From assembly GCA_028288775.1 (NCBI GenBank), contig JAQGHP010000795.1, forward strand, positions 1 through 26,167: 26,167 nucleotides of DNA, in the 5' to 3' direction. The notes beneath the pieces were generated by a model. It was not told the DNA's origin. It saw only the letters and a list, made by a program, of their open reading frames with translations, and searched no databases. The first letter of the stretch is position 1. Every line of letters starts with the position of its first letter. The DNA is from Phycisphaerales bacterium. GTDB lineage: Bacteria; Planctomycetota; Phycisphaerae; Tepidisphaerales; Tepidisphaeraceae. The translations under genes and the position numbers were made by a program. This document shows positions 16,201-24,119 of the stretch, one piece after another.

Positions 16201-17590
16201 CGGGGTGCCGGTCTATGACTTGCAGAAGATGGACACGCTGGCCGCGGGAGCGCAGGCCCCGACCAGCTCGGGAGGCGATCAGGCGCTCGCCGGCACCGAT
16301 GGCTGGACGATCCTGACGGTTGCGCCCAAGCCGTTCGCGCCCGAATCGCTGGGCGGCGCGCGCAACGGGGAGGCGATGTGGTCGTACCCGAGCTTGTGGC
16401 CGGGATTGCATGCCTCGCACGAATCGCCGGCCCCGGATTTTCCCGGCGAACTCATCGGCACCACCCGGTTGCTCGGCGGGCTGATCCGTCCGCCAGCGGG
16501 CGACGGCGGGCCCATGTTCTGCGTGAACGGGAACATGGGCGAAATGTATCTGCTCACCCAGGACGGCCTGTTCGTCGCAGCGCTGTTCCGCGATATCCGG
16601 CAGGGCAAATCGTGGTCGATGCCCGTGGCCCAGCGCGGCATGACGCTCAACGATCTGAGCCCGCACGACGAGAATTTCTGGCCGAGCATCACGCAGACGG
16701 GTGACGGCAAGGTCTACATCGTGGACGGCGGCCGCTCGAGCCTCGTGCGCGTCGACGGTCTGGATACCATCCGCCGAATCCCCCCGGCCGAGCTTCGTGT
16801 GTCCGAGCAGGATCTGAACGCCGCGCAGGCGTACCTGTTGGAACGGGAGGGCGCCCGCCAAAAAACCGCCGGCCGCCCCGCGCTCAAGGTTGCGATCCGG
16901 GAAGCCGCCCCTGCCGTGGACGGGAAGTTGGACGACTGGGCTGGTGCCGATTGGGCGTCAATCGATCGCAGGGGCGTGGCGGCATTTTTCAACAGCAACA
17001 GCAAGCCGTACGACGTTAGCGCGGCGGCGGCCGTGGCGGGCGGCCGTCTCTATGCCGCGTTCCGCACGGGCGATGCCAACCTGCTGACCAACAGCGGCGA
17101 CGAGCCCACCGCCGCCTTCAAGACAGGCGGCGCGCTGGACCTCATGATCGGCGCGGGGGCACACGCGGACCCGAACCGATCCGCCCCGACCGAAGGCGAC
17201 GTGCGCCTGCTGGTGACGCGCGTGAAGGGCAAACTGCTGGCGACGCTGTACCGCCCCGTGGCGCCGGGAGCGAAAACGCCCGTACCGTTTTCCTCGCCCT
17301 GGCGCACGATTACGATCGACCGCGTGGACGACGTCAGTGACAAGGTGCAGCTCGCCTCCGACGACAAGGGCAACTTCGAGATCTCCGTCCCCCTGGCGGT
17401 CTTAGGCCTTGAGCCGCAGCCGGGCGGCGAAATCAAGGCCGACCTGGGCATCCTCCGCGGCAACGGTTTCCAAACGTTGCAGCGCGTCTACTGGAGTAAC
17501 AAAGCCACCGGCATCACGGCGGACGTACCGTCGGAGGCCATGCTAACCCCGCAGCTCTGGGGCAGATGGGAATTTGCCAAAACGCCGTAG
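13205..17590 (+). CDS. Very large exported NHL-repeat / FlgD-like / CBM9-like protein
   Basis: This 1461-residue protein starts with a short signal peptide (MWRHLLTSLFILWAGYCANPARG). Its layout, in order, is: a discoidin-like N-terminal region (about 30-370); a FlgD-like Ig module at about 385-485 (VRFALAEPGTVTLVIEDLAGRRVR, VVWWDGTDDLGRDV); and an NHL/SMP-30-like beta-propeller at about 615-810 (LEDPHGLTTDGEGNIYISDWG, HNPKGLSVDVDHHLWVAEED). A calcium-loop-like DLNGDGQVQPEE follows near 950 and a CBM9-like domain near 1230-1455 (APAVDGKLDDWAGADW). It probably acts outside the cytoplasmic membrane on polysaccharide or as a surface scaffold; no hydrolase catalytic site is visible. The start at 13205 (GGAG eight bases upstream) leaves a cleaner signal peptide than the in-frame ATG at 13166. 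Confidence 0.82.
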   Translation: MWRHLLTSLFILWAGYCANPARGGASDAALPAAALETTVTAADLDPASFAAYADRVERPIVLRDGPAHVVVTQGGLPSWDGLAYGDSKRPGVRHLRIGFTRELPVGSVLTRGGGKLSVLKGGQKYPGDLNDDSQWLPAQRIEKSRISDADEVQRDEYAVWVLPPGTHTRALRLTHAAEPTDNSFAGWLGGACVLAERLANVAPQAVAYASSNGDKADRINNGTNDGTWSAWDNGVEGAERIVSPEHLEWVMLYWRKAVPLRGLGALWAGFGAAEAQAYVGPADRHPRDALDSDWKSLAASEAIHNSYASTLGANWIDFGRTVTTRAVRLRISKVTTEDHPHLKNNTRGGRRVWLGELLALQPLGDEDLAGAILPAVPADSLGHPPIPVRFALAEPGTVTLVIEDLAGRRVRNLVSQTPFPAGANVVWWDGTDDLGRDVEAARHGIYHVPGKFVPPGAYRVRGLWRKNIDLRYEFSVYNAGSPAWETVDHTGAWLTNHTPPSAALFVPAEAAPGGRPLMFLGSYVSEGGHGLAWVDLNGNKVGGRANVGGAWTGAPYLARDAGPHAVSGVYAYVGAAWEGELRLTALVSNPAALPRIDNDFRVGEDLAVLKPNYAFAGKIRSTDKEGKPALTGLAVHDGLLVASLKQSNELLFIDVAAHKALGTVTLDAPEGLAFDAGGRLLALSGRRLVRFDVRRDAPTASPPPQVIVSEGLEDPHGLTTDGEGNIYISDWGTSHQVKIFSPEGKLVRAIGRAGAPAAGPYDPGHMHNPKGLSVDVDHHLWVAEEDFQPKRVSVWTVGGELVRAFYGPGEYGGGGKLDPLHKSRFYYHGMEFKLDWEKGADQLVSVLYRPGPHDLQPTDGYGTGGQPEEPIYLGGRRYFTNCYNSAPTTGTPIAMLWLDRKGIATPAAAVGNAQDWSLLKHDEFVARWPKDVDPHGDRSRNAATFAWSDLNGDGQVQPEEVSFVKAGGGGVTVMPDLSVALSRVEGRAVRLAPQRFTADGVPVYDLQKMDTLAAGAQAPTSSGGDQALAGTDGWTILTVAPKPFAPESLGGARNGEAMWSYPSLWPGLHASHESPAPDFPGELIGTTRLLGGLIRPPAGDGGPMFCVNGNMGEMYLLTQDGLFVAALFRDIRQGKSWSMPVAQRGMTLNDLSPHDENFWPSITQTGDGKVYIVDGGRSSLVRVDGLDTIRRIPPAELRVSEQDLNAAQAYLLEREGARQKTAGRPALKVAIREAAPAVDGKLDDWAGADWASIDRRGVAAFFNSNSKPYDVSAAAAVAGGRLYAAFRTGDANLLTNSGDEPTAAFKTGGALDLMIGAGAHADPNRSAPTEGDVRLLVTRVKGKLLATLYRPVAPGAKTPVPFSSPWRTITIDRVDDVSDKVQLASDDKGNFEISVPLAVLGLEPQPGGEIKADLGILRGNGFQTLQRVYWSNKATGITADVPSEAMLTPQLWGRWEFAKTP

Positions 17591-17699
17591 GCGTTGCCGC
17601 ATGCAGTCGGTAGGATCACGGGCTCGACGAAACGCCCGCCGGGGATCGTGCTCTTGTGAGCGCGCCCTGACGCCGGCAATTCACCAAAGGAGTACGACC

Positions 17700-17774
17700 A
17701 TGGGCAAGGGAAACAAGGTTCGCAAGAAAGAAGTCAAGAAGCCCAAGCAGGACAAGAAGGCGCCCAAGAAGTAA
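17700..17774 (+). CDS. 24-residue Lys-rich small basic protein
   Basis: The peptide MGKGNKVRKKEVKKPKQDKK plus APKK is almost half lysine, with no hydrophobic residues apart from two valines. AAAGGAG lies eight bases before the ATG, one of the best ribosome binding sites in the window. The frame ends in TAA six bases before the stop codon of the convergent DUF1552 gene. I recall similar MGKGN...KK-type tiny proteins in other GC-rich bacteria, without known function; RNA or DNA binding is a guess from charge. Because so short, it is missed by most gene callers. Confidence 0.7.
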   Translation: MGKGNKVRKKEVKKPKQDKKAPKK

Positions 17775-17780
17775 GCGGCG

Positions 17781-19100
17781 TCAGATCTCCGCAAGGCGTT
17801 CCCTGGAATCCCCGAAGCTTTCCAGGTGGACGCCTGCTTTATCCATCAGCGACAGATAGAGGCTGCACATCTTTCGGTTGGGCTTGTCGAGGTAATCGAC
17901 GATGCGGCCGGTCTTCACCTGCCCGCCCCCGCTGCCGAGCATCACCACCGGCAACTGCTGGTTGTCGTGGTTCCCCGTCATCATGCTGGAGAGGAACAGG
18001 ATCATCGAGTTGTCCAGGAGCGTGCGCTCGCCCTCCTGAACCGCATCGAGCTTGCGCGCGATGTACGCGACCTGCTCGGTGAAAAACTGGTTGACCCGCA
18101 GCCAGTCCGCCCCATCCGAGTGCGACAGCAGGTGGTGGATCATGTAGTCGATCTTCAGGTTCGGGAAGCGCAGCGAAGAGTGGTCGTTGTTCAGCTTGAG
18201 CGTGGCCACCCGTGTGGTGTCGGTGCGGAAGGCGAGCACGAGGATGTCGCACATGAGCCGCATGTGCTGGTCGATGTCCTGCGGGATGCCATCCGCGGGT
18301 CGCGGCATGTCGGGCTTGAGGAGCGTCGGCCGCCAGCCCTGCAAGCGGCGGTCTTTTCCCGCCTGATCGATGCGCTGCTCCACGTCCCGCACGGACGACA
18401 GATATTCGTCGAGCCGGTGCTGGTCGGAACGGCTGACGCTCCCGCGAAAGCCGCTGGCGTCTTGCAGCACGGCGTCCAGCACGCTCTTGTCCGCCTGCCC
18501 CACCTCATCCCGGAAGAGCCGGTCGAACGCCAGCGCCGGATACACCTCCAGCGGCGTCGGCGCGGACGCCGAGCTCCAGGAAATATGGGAGCTGTAGATC
18601 ATCGAATAATTCTTGTGCAACGCGGCGATCGACTGCTCGCACCCGAGCACGAGGCTGGGCACCTTGGTCTGGTCCTGGAGCTTTTGCGCGATGACCTGAT
18701 CCATACTGACGCCCGAGCGAATCTCCCCGCCGCTGGCGAGATGCGCGCCGGTCAGCAGATTGCCGGTCTGACAACTGTGAATGCCGCCGATGAGGGCTTC
18801 CTGGTTGTAGAGGCCGCGGAGGAAGAGCAACTTTTCCCGGAAGGGAGCAAGCGGCTCGAGGACTTTGCCCAGCTCCATCTGCGCGCCTTCGCCGCGTGCC
18901 GACCATTCCTTGCTATGAAACCCGTTCCCCGAAAAGAGGCAGGCGAACCGCACCGGCGGCTGCGACCCGCCGGCGGCGGTGCTCGTCTTTTCGTCGCCCC
19001 AAACCGCCACCGATTCCAGCCACGGCAGCGCCATCGTCACGCCCATGCCGCGAAGGAACGTGCGACGGGAAAGCGGATAGAACATTCGGTGGCTGGCCAT
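17781..19100 (-). CDS. DUF1552 Tat-exported protein
   Basis: This 439-residue protein opens with MASHRMFYPLSRRTFLRG, a twin-arginine signal (Arg12-Arg13) with a following hydrophobic stretch GMGVTMALPWL, so it is folded in the cytoplasm and exported by Tat. The rest is the DUF1552 family: FACLFSGNGFHSKEWS, HSCQTGNLLTG, SMDQVIAQKL and a C-terminal MTGNHDNQQLPVVMLGSGGG segment. The family is abundant in planctomycetes and is almost always encoded beside a DUF1592-type cytochrome protein, as here. Its function is unknown; an alkaline-phosphatase-like or DUF1501-like fold has been suggested. AAGGAA lies seven bases before this ATG, which decides it over the ATG 21 bases upstream. Confidence 0.93.
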   Translation of the reverse strand: MASHRMFYPLSRRTFLRGMGVTMALPWLESVAVWGDEKTSTAAGGSQPPVRFACLFSGNGFHSKEWSARGEGAQMELGKVLEPLAPFREKLLFLRGLYNQEALIGGIHSCQTGNLLTGAHLASGGEIRSGVSMDQVIAQKLQDQTKVPSLVLGCEQSIAALHKNYSMIYSSHISWSSASAPTPLEVYPALAFDRLFRDEVGQADKSVLDAVLQDASGFRGSVSRSDQHRLDEYLSSVRDVEQRIDQAGKDRRLQGWRPTLLKPDMPRPADGIPQDIDQHMRLMCDILVLAFRTDTTRVATLKLNNDHSSLRFPNLKIDYMIHHLLSHSDGADWLRVNQFFTEQVAYIARKLDAVQEGERTLLDNSMILFLSSMMTGNHDNQQLPVVMLGSGGGQVKTGRIVDYLDKPNRKMCSLYLSLMDKAGVHLESFGDSRERLAEI

Positions 19101-19117
19101 AATGATGTTCCTTGCGT

Positions 19118-19342
19118 TCAAGCTGCTGTAAGTGTGCCGACGCGCGCTTTCGGAGTAGGCGTAGGTAAGCCGCGGTCGCGGTAATAGCTGAGGTACAAAT
19201 CCACAGCTTCGTGGAGCTTGCCTTCGATCTCATCGATCGAATCGGCGCAGGTCGTGCAGCCTGGGAGGTCCGGAAGATAGGCCCAGTAGGAGCCGTCGTC
19301 CGCCCCTTCGATCACATAAACGAATGATTTTGCCTGAGACAT
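19118..19342 (-). CDS. HicB-like antitoxin-fold protein, no HicA partner
   Basis: This 74-residue protein has the HicB N-terminal (RNase H-like) fold: FVYVIEGADDGSYWAYLPDLPGCTTCADSIDEIEGKLHEAVDLYLSYYRDRG is a textbook match to the HicB/UPF0150 pattern. There is no C-terminal helix-turn-helix or ribbon-helix-helix, and no HicA toxin (a double-stranded RNA-binding-fold mRNase) is found on either side. It sits between the giant cytochrome protein (44 bases) and the DUF1552 gene (17 bases) on the same strand. The chosen ATG has only weak upstream Shine-Dalgarno pairing; a TTG 12 bases earlier is possible. It is most likely an orphan HicB-like protein, whose function I cannot give. Confidence 0.85.
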   Translation of the reverse strand: MSQAKSFVYVIEGADDGSYWAYLPDLPGCTTCADSIDEIEGKLHEAVDLYLSYYRDRGLPTPTPKARVGTLTAA

Positions 19343-19386
19343 CGTTCGACTCAATTAAGTTCCGGCGTTCAACTTCCCACCTAATA

Positions 19387-22300
19387 TTACTCGTCTTCGG
19401 CGTATGCGCTTCCCCGTATCGACCGGAATTGCGGGCTGCGGACGATTTCCAGGACGGCCGCCGATACTTGCCCGCCGTTGCGGTTGAGGGCGGCGACCAT
19501 TTCATCGATCAGCGGCTGATCAGACAGTATCACCGCACGGCCGAGGGCGTAGCCCAGAAGTCGCCGGCAAAACAGCCGGACGACCACGTCCCTCTTTTTC
19601 GTCAGCAGGTAATTCCGCAGCCCGTCGAGCCCTTCGAACTCGGTGCCGTCCTTGAGCTTCGCCCGGCAGTCGATGGGGAGGCCGGAAGATTCCTTATCGC
19701 GCAGGCGGCCGATGGAATCGTACCGCTCGAACGAAAAGCCCAGCGGGTCCATCCGCCGATGGCAGACGGCGCACGCTTCGACTTGCGTGTGTTTTTCCAC
19801 CAGTTGGCGCATCGTCAGCCCATCGGTGCCTTCGGATTCCGGAAGCTTGGGGACATCGGGCGGCGGGCGCGGGAGCTTTTCGCCCAGGAGCGTTTCCACC
19901 ACCCAGTTGCCGCGGAGCACGGGGCTGGTTCGGGCCGCCCCGGCCTGCTTGGCCTGCACGCTGGCGAGCGCGAGGATCCCGCCGCGACCGAATTTCCGAA
20001 CGTCCTCGACCTTGCGCCACTGCGGCCCCGAGACGCCCGGGATGCCGTAATGCTTGGCCAGCATTTCGTTCAGGTAGGTGTAGTTGGCGTCGAGGAGATG
20101 ATCGATCGGCTCGTCGCGCTGGAACAAATCCTGGAAGAACAGAATCGATTCCTCGTAGATCGCCGAGCGGAGTGGCGCGTCGAACATCGGGTAGAGCGTC
20201 TCGCTCTTTTCCTTGAACTCGTCCAACCCGCGGACGTGGATCCACTGCGTGCCGAACTCGATGCCCAGCGCGCGCACGCGGTCGTCCTTGAGCATGCGCT
20301 GTGTTTGCGCGGCGAGCACCGCCGGGTCGTGCAGACGTCCCGAGGCGGCGGCTTCGCGCAGCGCTTCGTCCGGGACGGTGGACCAGAGGAAGTAGCTCAG
20401 GCGCGTCGCCAGTTCCCAGTCATTGACGGGGCCGGGCTCCTTGCCGGGCGGGGCCTGTTCCATGCGCAGGAGGAACGAGGGCGAAACGAGTACGCGGGCG
20501 AGCACGCCGCGGAAAGCCTCTTCGTGGGGAATCCCCTTGTCCCGCAGCGTTTTGTAGAGCGTAAGCAGGTCGGCACGTTCGCGTTCCTGCAACGGCCGGC
20601 GGTAGGCGCGGGAGGCGAAATCCAGCAGCCGCTCCAACTGCCTGGGCGCCGCGGCCTCCAGTTCCTTCCCGAAGTCCTCCGCGCGTTTGCGGAAAGGCTC
20701 CCGCATGTTCTCGAAGTACGCCACCAGTTCTTTCGTCTGGTCCTGCGTGACGAAGCCGATGAACAGCGGCAGATATTTATTCTCCGCGATCGGCCACTGC
20801 GTGATGAACCGGTGCTCCTCCCACAGCCGGTCGAGTTGGCGACGCTGCTCGTCATTCAGAAATAGGCGGACCAGCGGCTCGTCGTCGCGGTGATACATCC
20901 TCAGGCAGACGACTTCGTCGACCGGAATGATGCCCGGGAAGCAGGTGAAGAGCGGGAAGCAAGCGCGGAAATCGTCCAGACCCTGGACAAGCTGCTTGCG
21001 CGCCGCGCCGCCGGCCGCGGCCACGACGGGGCTCTTCCCGTCCCACGGCGCGGTAGCTGCGGGCGGCGCGGTAGTCGCTTCGAAATGAACGACGCGGTCG
21101 GTCCCACCGGAGGCGAGTTTGCCTTCCACTACAAACTCGCGCCCGCGCGCCAACTCCGCCGGGAGGCGGATTTCGATCACCGAGTTTGCCGCGGCCACGA
21201 CGCTCGCGTCGTCGATGTTCTGCTCGCCCGCGTGCCCGCCGAACCGCCCCGCCTCAAGTCCGTAATGCGTTTCTCGCGCCGCGCCCCTGGCAAAGGCGGA
21301 AAGGTCGAGACCTTTTAATAGTGCGCTGTCACCGGATACGAGCTTGTCGTAGAGGGCACGGTCGGGATCATTTTCCTTGGCCGGTCGTGCGCCGGTGAGC
21401 AGCGCCTGCACCTGCCCGGCGAGTTTTTCGGTGTCGGCCTGATGGGCGGGATCGCTCGCCGCGTCGCGCCACCGGCCCAGTACCGAATCCGCGGCAATCA
21501 TCGCGCCGGGCGCGGAAGAATTTTCCACCACCGGCCGCGTCGGCCCTTTGACGAAGCTCCAAATGTCTTTATTCCCCAGCCGGTCGGCGTGCGGGTTGCC
21601 TTCGAGAACCGTGTCCGCGACATCGCCCGCCAAATCCCACACGCGGCCGGGTTGATCGGCCTCGGTGACCGTCAGGGCGATCTCCGTGAGGTCGCAACTG
21701 TGATCCCCGTTCTTCGCATCGATGGCGAGGATGAGCAGATCGCCCTTGGAAATCTTGATGCTCCTTGCCGGCACCTGCGCCGCCCCGCCGACGCCGATCG
21801 CGCCCTGGGCCAGCACGCCCGCGTGGTCGCCCCGGCGAAGTTCCAGCCACCACGCCACGCCGTTGCCGCAGTTCGGGTGGGCGTGGGCGATGTTGGCGGA
21901 AACGCGCACCTTGCCTTCAATCGGGCTTTTCCAAACCGCGGCCACGAATTCCGTTGGCGTCGGGTGAACGACAACCTTGTGCGGCGACGCGCGACCGGGA
22001 ATGTGCTCTTCGGTGTCGGATGAGTTGGAGATCAGCACCGGCAAGTCCCCGCCCTTGTTCCGCCATCCGTTTATTGCGGGCTTCTGGCCATTCTGCGCGA
22101 CCTTCTCGCTCAGTGGCTCCAGCTTCGAGACGGGAACCTCGCGTATCGCGCTCTCAGCCTCCGTCCCCGATTTGTCGAGCGGCGCGAGGGCGAGCACATC
22201 GGCCCACTTCTTCAGCCGTGCGGGATCGAGGCCGTCTTTTTTCGCGACGTCTTCGACGCCGAGTTTCTTGTCGTTGGCGGCTTCCACAACCGCGCCAAGA

Positions 22301-23610
22301 TATTTGGCGGAGTCGGCAAAGACCGCTGCGTAATCCACCTCGAAAGCCGGGCCGAATTTCGGGTAATCACGCAGTAGAAGCTCGGGCTTCTTGTCCGCTT
22401 CCAAACGCGGGCGGCTCCAGACAACATTGCCATCCTTGCCTGCCGGGAAAACGTCGCGCGCGGAAAGATACACGACCACGTCACGCTCGCCGGGCGCGGG
22501 CTTGAGCGGAAGACGGATCGTGCGGGACTCGGCGATCGTCAGGTCATTGGGGACCTGGCGGGTATCGCCATTGCGATAGCTGCCGATGGCGACGACCTTC
22601 CACGCCTGCGACTGCCACGCGGCGATCTCCGCCGCGACCGACCCGCTCTCCTTCTCCGATGCCTGCCGCCAGTGTGCCTGGATTTGGTTCAGGGGGAACG
22701 AAAGATGTTCGTTCGTGAGCGTGCCCCACAGGGTGCGGAAGTATTTCGGGTTGAGATTTTCCTTCGCCGCGATCTCGTCGATCGTCGCGTGCCCGGCGAG
22801 CAGCGCGTCGCGGTGCCGCAGGGTGGCGAGCAGATAAGGCTCAAACTGCAGTTTCCCATCGGGGGTGAACTGGCCGTAGAACTTGCGCAGGTCGGCCATG
22901 ATTTCGTTCGACCAGTCGCGCCGGGTATTCGTGGGTGAAAACCGGAACCCGTCCGGCAGCAGCACGGCATGGCCCGCGATTCCCTTGGCCGACAGCAGGT
23001 ATTTGTTAAGCAGCGTCGGCGACATGTCCGCCAGCGCCTCCGCGGCGTTGGTAAAGCCCTCGCCCGCCGCCCCGTCCGCGGGGAACTCCCGGGCGGGTTG
23101 CAGGTCCACCCCAGTGAGGTCGCGGATGGAGTAGTCGTACTCGGCATTGCTCAGCCGTCGCATGGGAACGAGGCCGGGGTCCCCCGCCCGGGCATGGGCT
23201 TCAGAATCGAGGAACGCGTTGACCCACTCAAGGAGCCGCCTTCGCTCTTCCGGGGTCGGCTGCGGCTTGTTCTTGGGCGGCATCTCCCCCGCCTCCACCA
23301 TCTCCACCATCGCCTGCCACGGCTTCACGTCCCGGCGGATCTGTGCCAACGTGCCGAACCGCTCGAGATCCAGGTCCCCCTTGTGTTTCGCTGTCGAATG
23401 ACACCCCAGGCAATACTGCCCCAGCAGCGGCAGCAATTGCGTCACGTCCGATCCGGCCTTGCCCGCTGGCTGCGCCGGCTCCCCCGCGCGTGCGGGAACT
23501 GCCAGGCAGACAAACGCCAACAGCGCACAAACGCGAACCATTCCGCGGCCGAAAGCCGGGCGTTCGTCGGTCGTCAGATCGTGCTGAGTTCTCACAAAAG
23601 TCGGCATCAT
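19387..23610 (-). CDS. Giant planctomycete cytochrome c protein (PSCyt1/DUF1587/DUF1595/DUF1592/DUF1588/DUF1585)
   Basis: This 1407-residue exported protein has a signal peptide ending near AVPARAGEP and one c-type haem motif near residues 67-71 (YCLGCHS) in a PSCyt1 domain. DUF1587 follows at about 150-230 (RRLSNAEYDYSIRDLTGVDL). The C-terminal third holds DUF1595 (RLLDFASRAYRRPLQERE, near 990), DUF1592 (WELATRLSYFLWS), DUF1588 (RTSPVLRGNWVVETLLGE) and DUF1585 (a KTH-like VEKHTQVEACAVCHRRMDPLGF, with a second CxxCH near 1282). About 650 residues between DUF1587 and DUF1595 include carbohydrate-binding-like beta-rich segments. The substrate is unknown. It pairs with the downstream DUF1552 gene. 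ATG at 23610 was chosen; a GTG at 23622 and an ATG at 23529 region are alternatives. Confidence 0.93.
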   Translation of the reverse strand: MMPTFVRTQHDLTTDERPAFGRGMVRVCALLAFVCLAVPARAGEPAQPAGKAGSDVTQLLPLLGQYCLGCHSTAKHKGDLDLERFGTLAQIRRDVKPWQAMVEMVEAGEMPPKNKPQPTPEERRRLLEWVNAFLDSEAHARAGDPGLVPMRRLSNAEYDYSIRDLTGVDLQPAREFPADGAAGEGFTNAAEALADMSPTLLNKYLLSAKGIAGHAVLLPDGFRFSPTNTRRDWSNEIMADLRKFYGQFTPDGKLQFEPYLLATLRHRDALLAGHATIDEIAAKENLNPKYFRTLWGTLTNEHLSFPLNQIQAHWRQASEKESGSVAAEIAAWQSQAWKVVAIGSYRNGDTRQVPNDLTIAESRTIRLPLKPAPGERDVVVYLSARDVFPAGKDGNVVWSRPRLEADKKPELLLRDYPKFGPAFEVDYAAVFADSAKYLGAVVEAANDKKLGVEDVAKKDGLDPARLKKWADVLALAPLDKSGTEAESAIREVPVSKLEPLSEKVAQNGQKPAINGWRNKGGDLPVLISNSSDTEEHIPGRASPHKVVVHPTPTEFVAAVWKSPIEGKVRVSANIAHAHPNCGNGVAWWLELRRGDHAGVLAQGAIGVGGAAQVPARSIKISKGDLLILAIDAKNGDHSCDLTEIALTVTEADQPGRVWDLAGDVADTVLEGNPHADRLGNKDIWSFVKGPTRPVVENSSAPGAMIAADSVLGRWRDAASDPAHQADTEKLAGQVQALLTGARPAKENDPDRALYDKLVSGDSALLKGLDLSAFARGAARETHYGLEAGRFGGHAGEQNIDDASVVAAANSVIEIRLPAELARGREFVVEGKLASGGTDRVVHFEATTAPPAATAPWDGKSPVVAAAGGAARKQLVQGLDDFRACFPLFTCFPGIIPVDEVVCLRMYHRDDEPLVRLFLNDEQRRQLDRLWEEHRFITQWPIAENKYLPLFIGFVTQDQTKELVAYFENMREPFRKRAEDFGKELEAAAPRQLERLLDFASRAYRRPLQERERADLLTLYKTLRDKGIPHEEAFRGVLARVLVSPSFLLRMEQAPPGKEPGPVNDWELATRLSYFLWSTVPDEALREAAASGRLHDPAVLAAQTQRMLKDDRVRALGIEFGTQWIHVRGLDEFKEKSETLYPMFDAPLRSAIYEESILFFQDLFQRDEPIDHLLDANYTYLNEMLAKHYGIPGVSGPQWRKVEDVRKFGRGGILALASVQAKQAGAARTSPVLRGNWVVETLLGEKLPRPPPDVPKLPESEGTDGLTMRQLVEKHTQVEACAVCHRRMDPLGFSFERYDSIGRLRDKESSGLPIDCRAKLKDGTEFEGLDGLRNYLLTKKRDVVVRLFCRRLLGYALGRAVILSDQPLIDEMVAALNRNGGQVSAAVLEIVRSPQFRSIRGSAYAEDE

Positions 23611-24119
23611 TCCAATTCCCACTCGCCGGCATACGGTTGAAGGCCCGCCCTCCCGTGTTTCGCGGGACCCAATCTTCTCGCTGCGGGTTCACAGAGCAAT
23701 ACTCCGGCAGCCTGTGGGCGTTCGGAGCAGGGCCGGTTTTGTGGGATGACATGTTCTTGCCAAGGCCTAATTTGGCCGGATGGCCGGCTGGGTATCAGGC
23801 CGCTTGGCCCCCAGAGTTTTTTCGGCTCACGGCGGCGACCTGGCAAACGAGCCAGTTTTCGGGCGGGCGGGCTGGTCGCTGTTCATGCCCCGCCGCTTCT
23901 CGGCGATTCATCTGATGATCGCGTAAGTCTGCGGATGACCAGGTCGCCGGGTGCAAATTCAGCAGTGTCGCGGATATTTCTCGAAACCCCAGTATTTTGC
24001 CCATCGCGCCGGCGGCCAAGCCGGTCCAAGCACTCGACCAAGGTCGCAAGGGACGGGCGATTCCGCGCCTGCATCGCCCGACGCACGGAACTTTTTACGC
24101 CCTTCCGTGAGGATGAACG
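23611..24119. other. Divergent intergenic region (509 bp)
   Basis: This gap separates the minus-strand cytochrome/DUF1552 unit from the plus-strand porin operon and must hold both promoters. I could not identify a convincing -35/-10 pair for either. GGCCGG-AT-GGCCGG (23774-23787) is a small direct repeat, and TCCCG-N7-CGGGA lies near 23652-23668. Several open frames cross the region on both strands, but none has a ribosome binding site or recognisable product. The region is less GC-rich than the flanking genes. Confidence 0.5.

Noticed and set aside
15329..16861. 510-residue minus-strand open frame opposite the NHL protein
   Set aside because: Composition is that of an antisense shadow (Arg, Ala, His-rich), with no ribosome binding site or known motif, while the plus strand encodes recognisable domains throughout.
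17826..19184. 452-residue plus-strand open frame opposite the DUF1552 gene
   Set aside because: The minus strand carries a Tat signal and DUF1552 motifs; the plus frame shows none.
19100..19600. HicA toxin next to the HicB-like gene
   Set aside because: No frame on either strand in the 300 bases on either side shows the HicA pattern of a short Lys-rich domain with the G-S-H catalytic motif.
19324..20865. 513-residue plus-strand open frame opposite the giant cytochrome protein
   Set aside because: Antisense to DUF1592/1588/1585 coding sequence; no motif or ribosome binding site.
23761..23830. Intrinsic terminator (GC-rich hairpin followed by TTTTTT) in the divergent gap
   Set aside because: The stem would be only four base pairs and both flanking genes are transcribed away from it, so a terminator makes no sense there.
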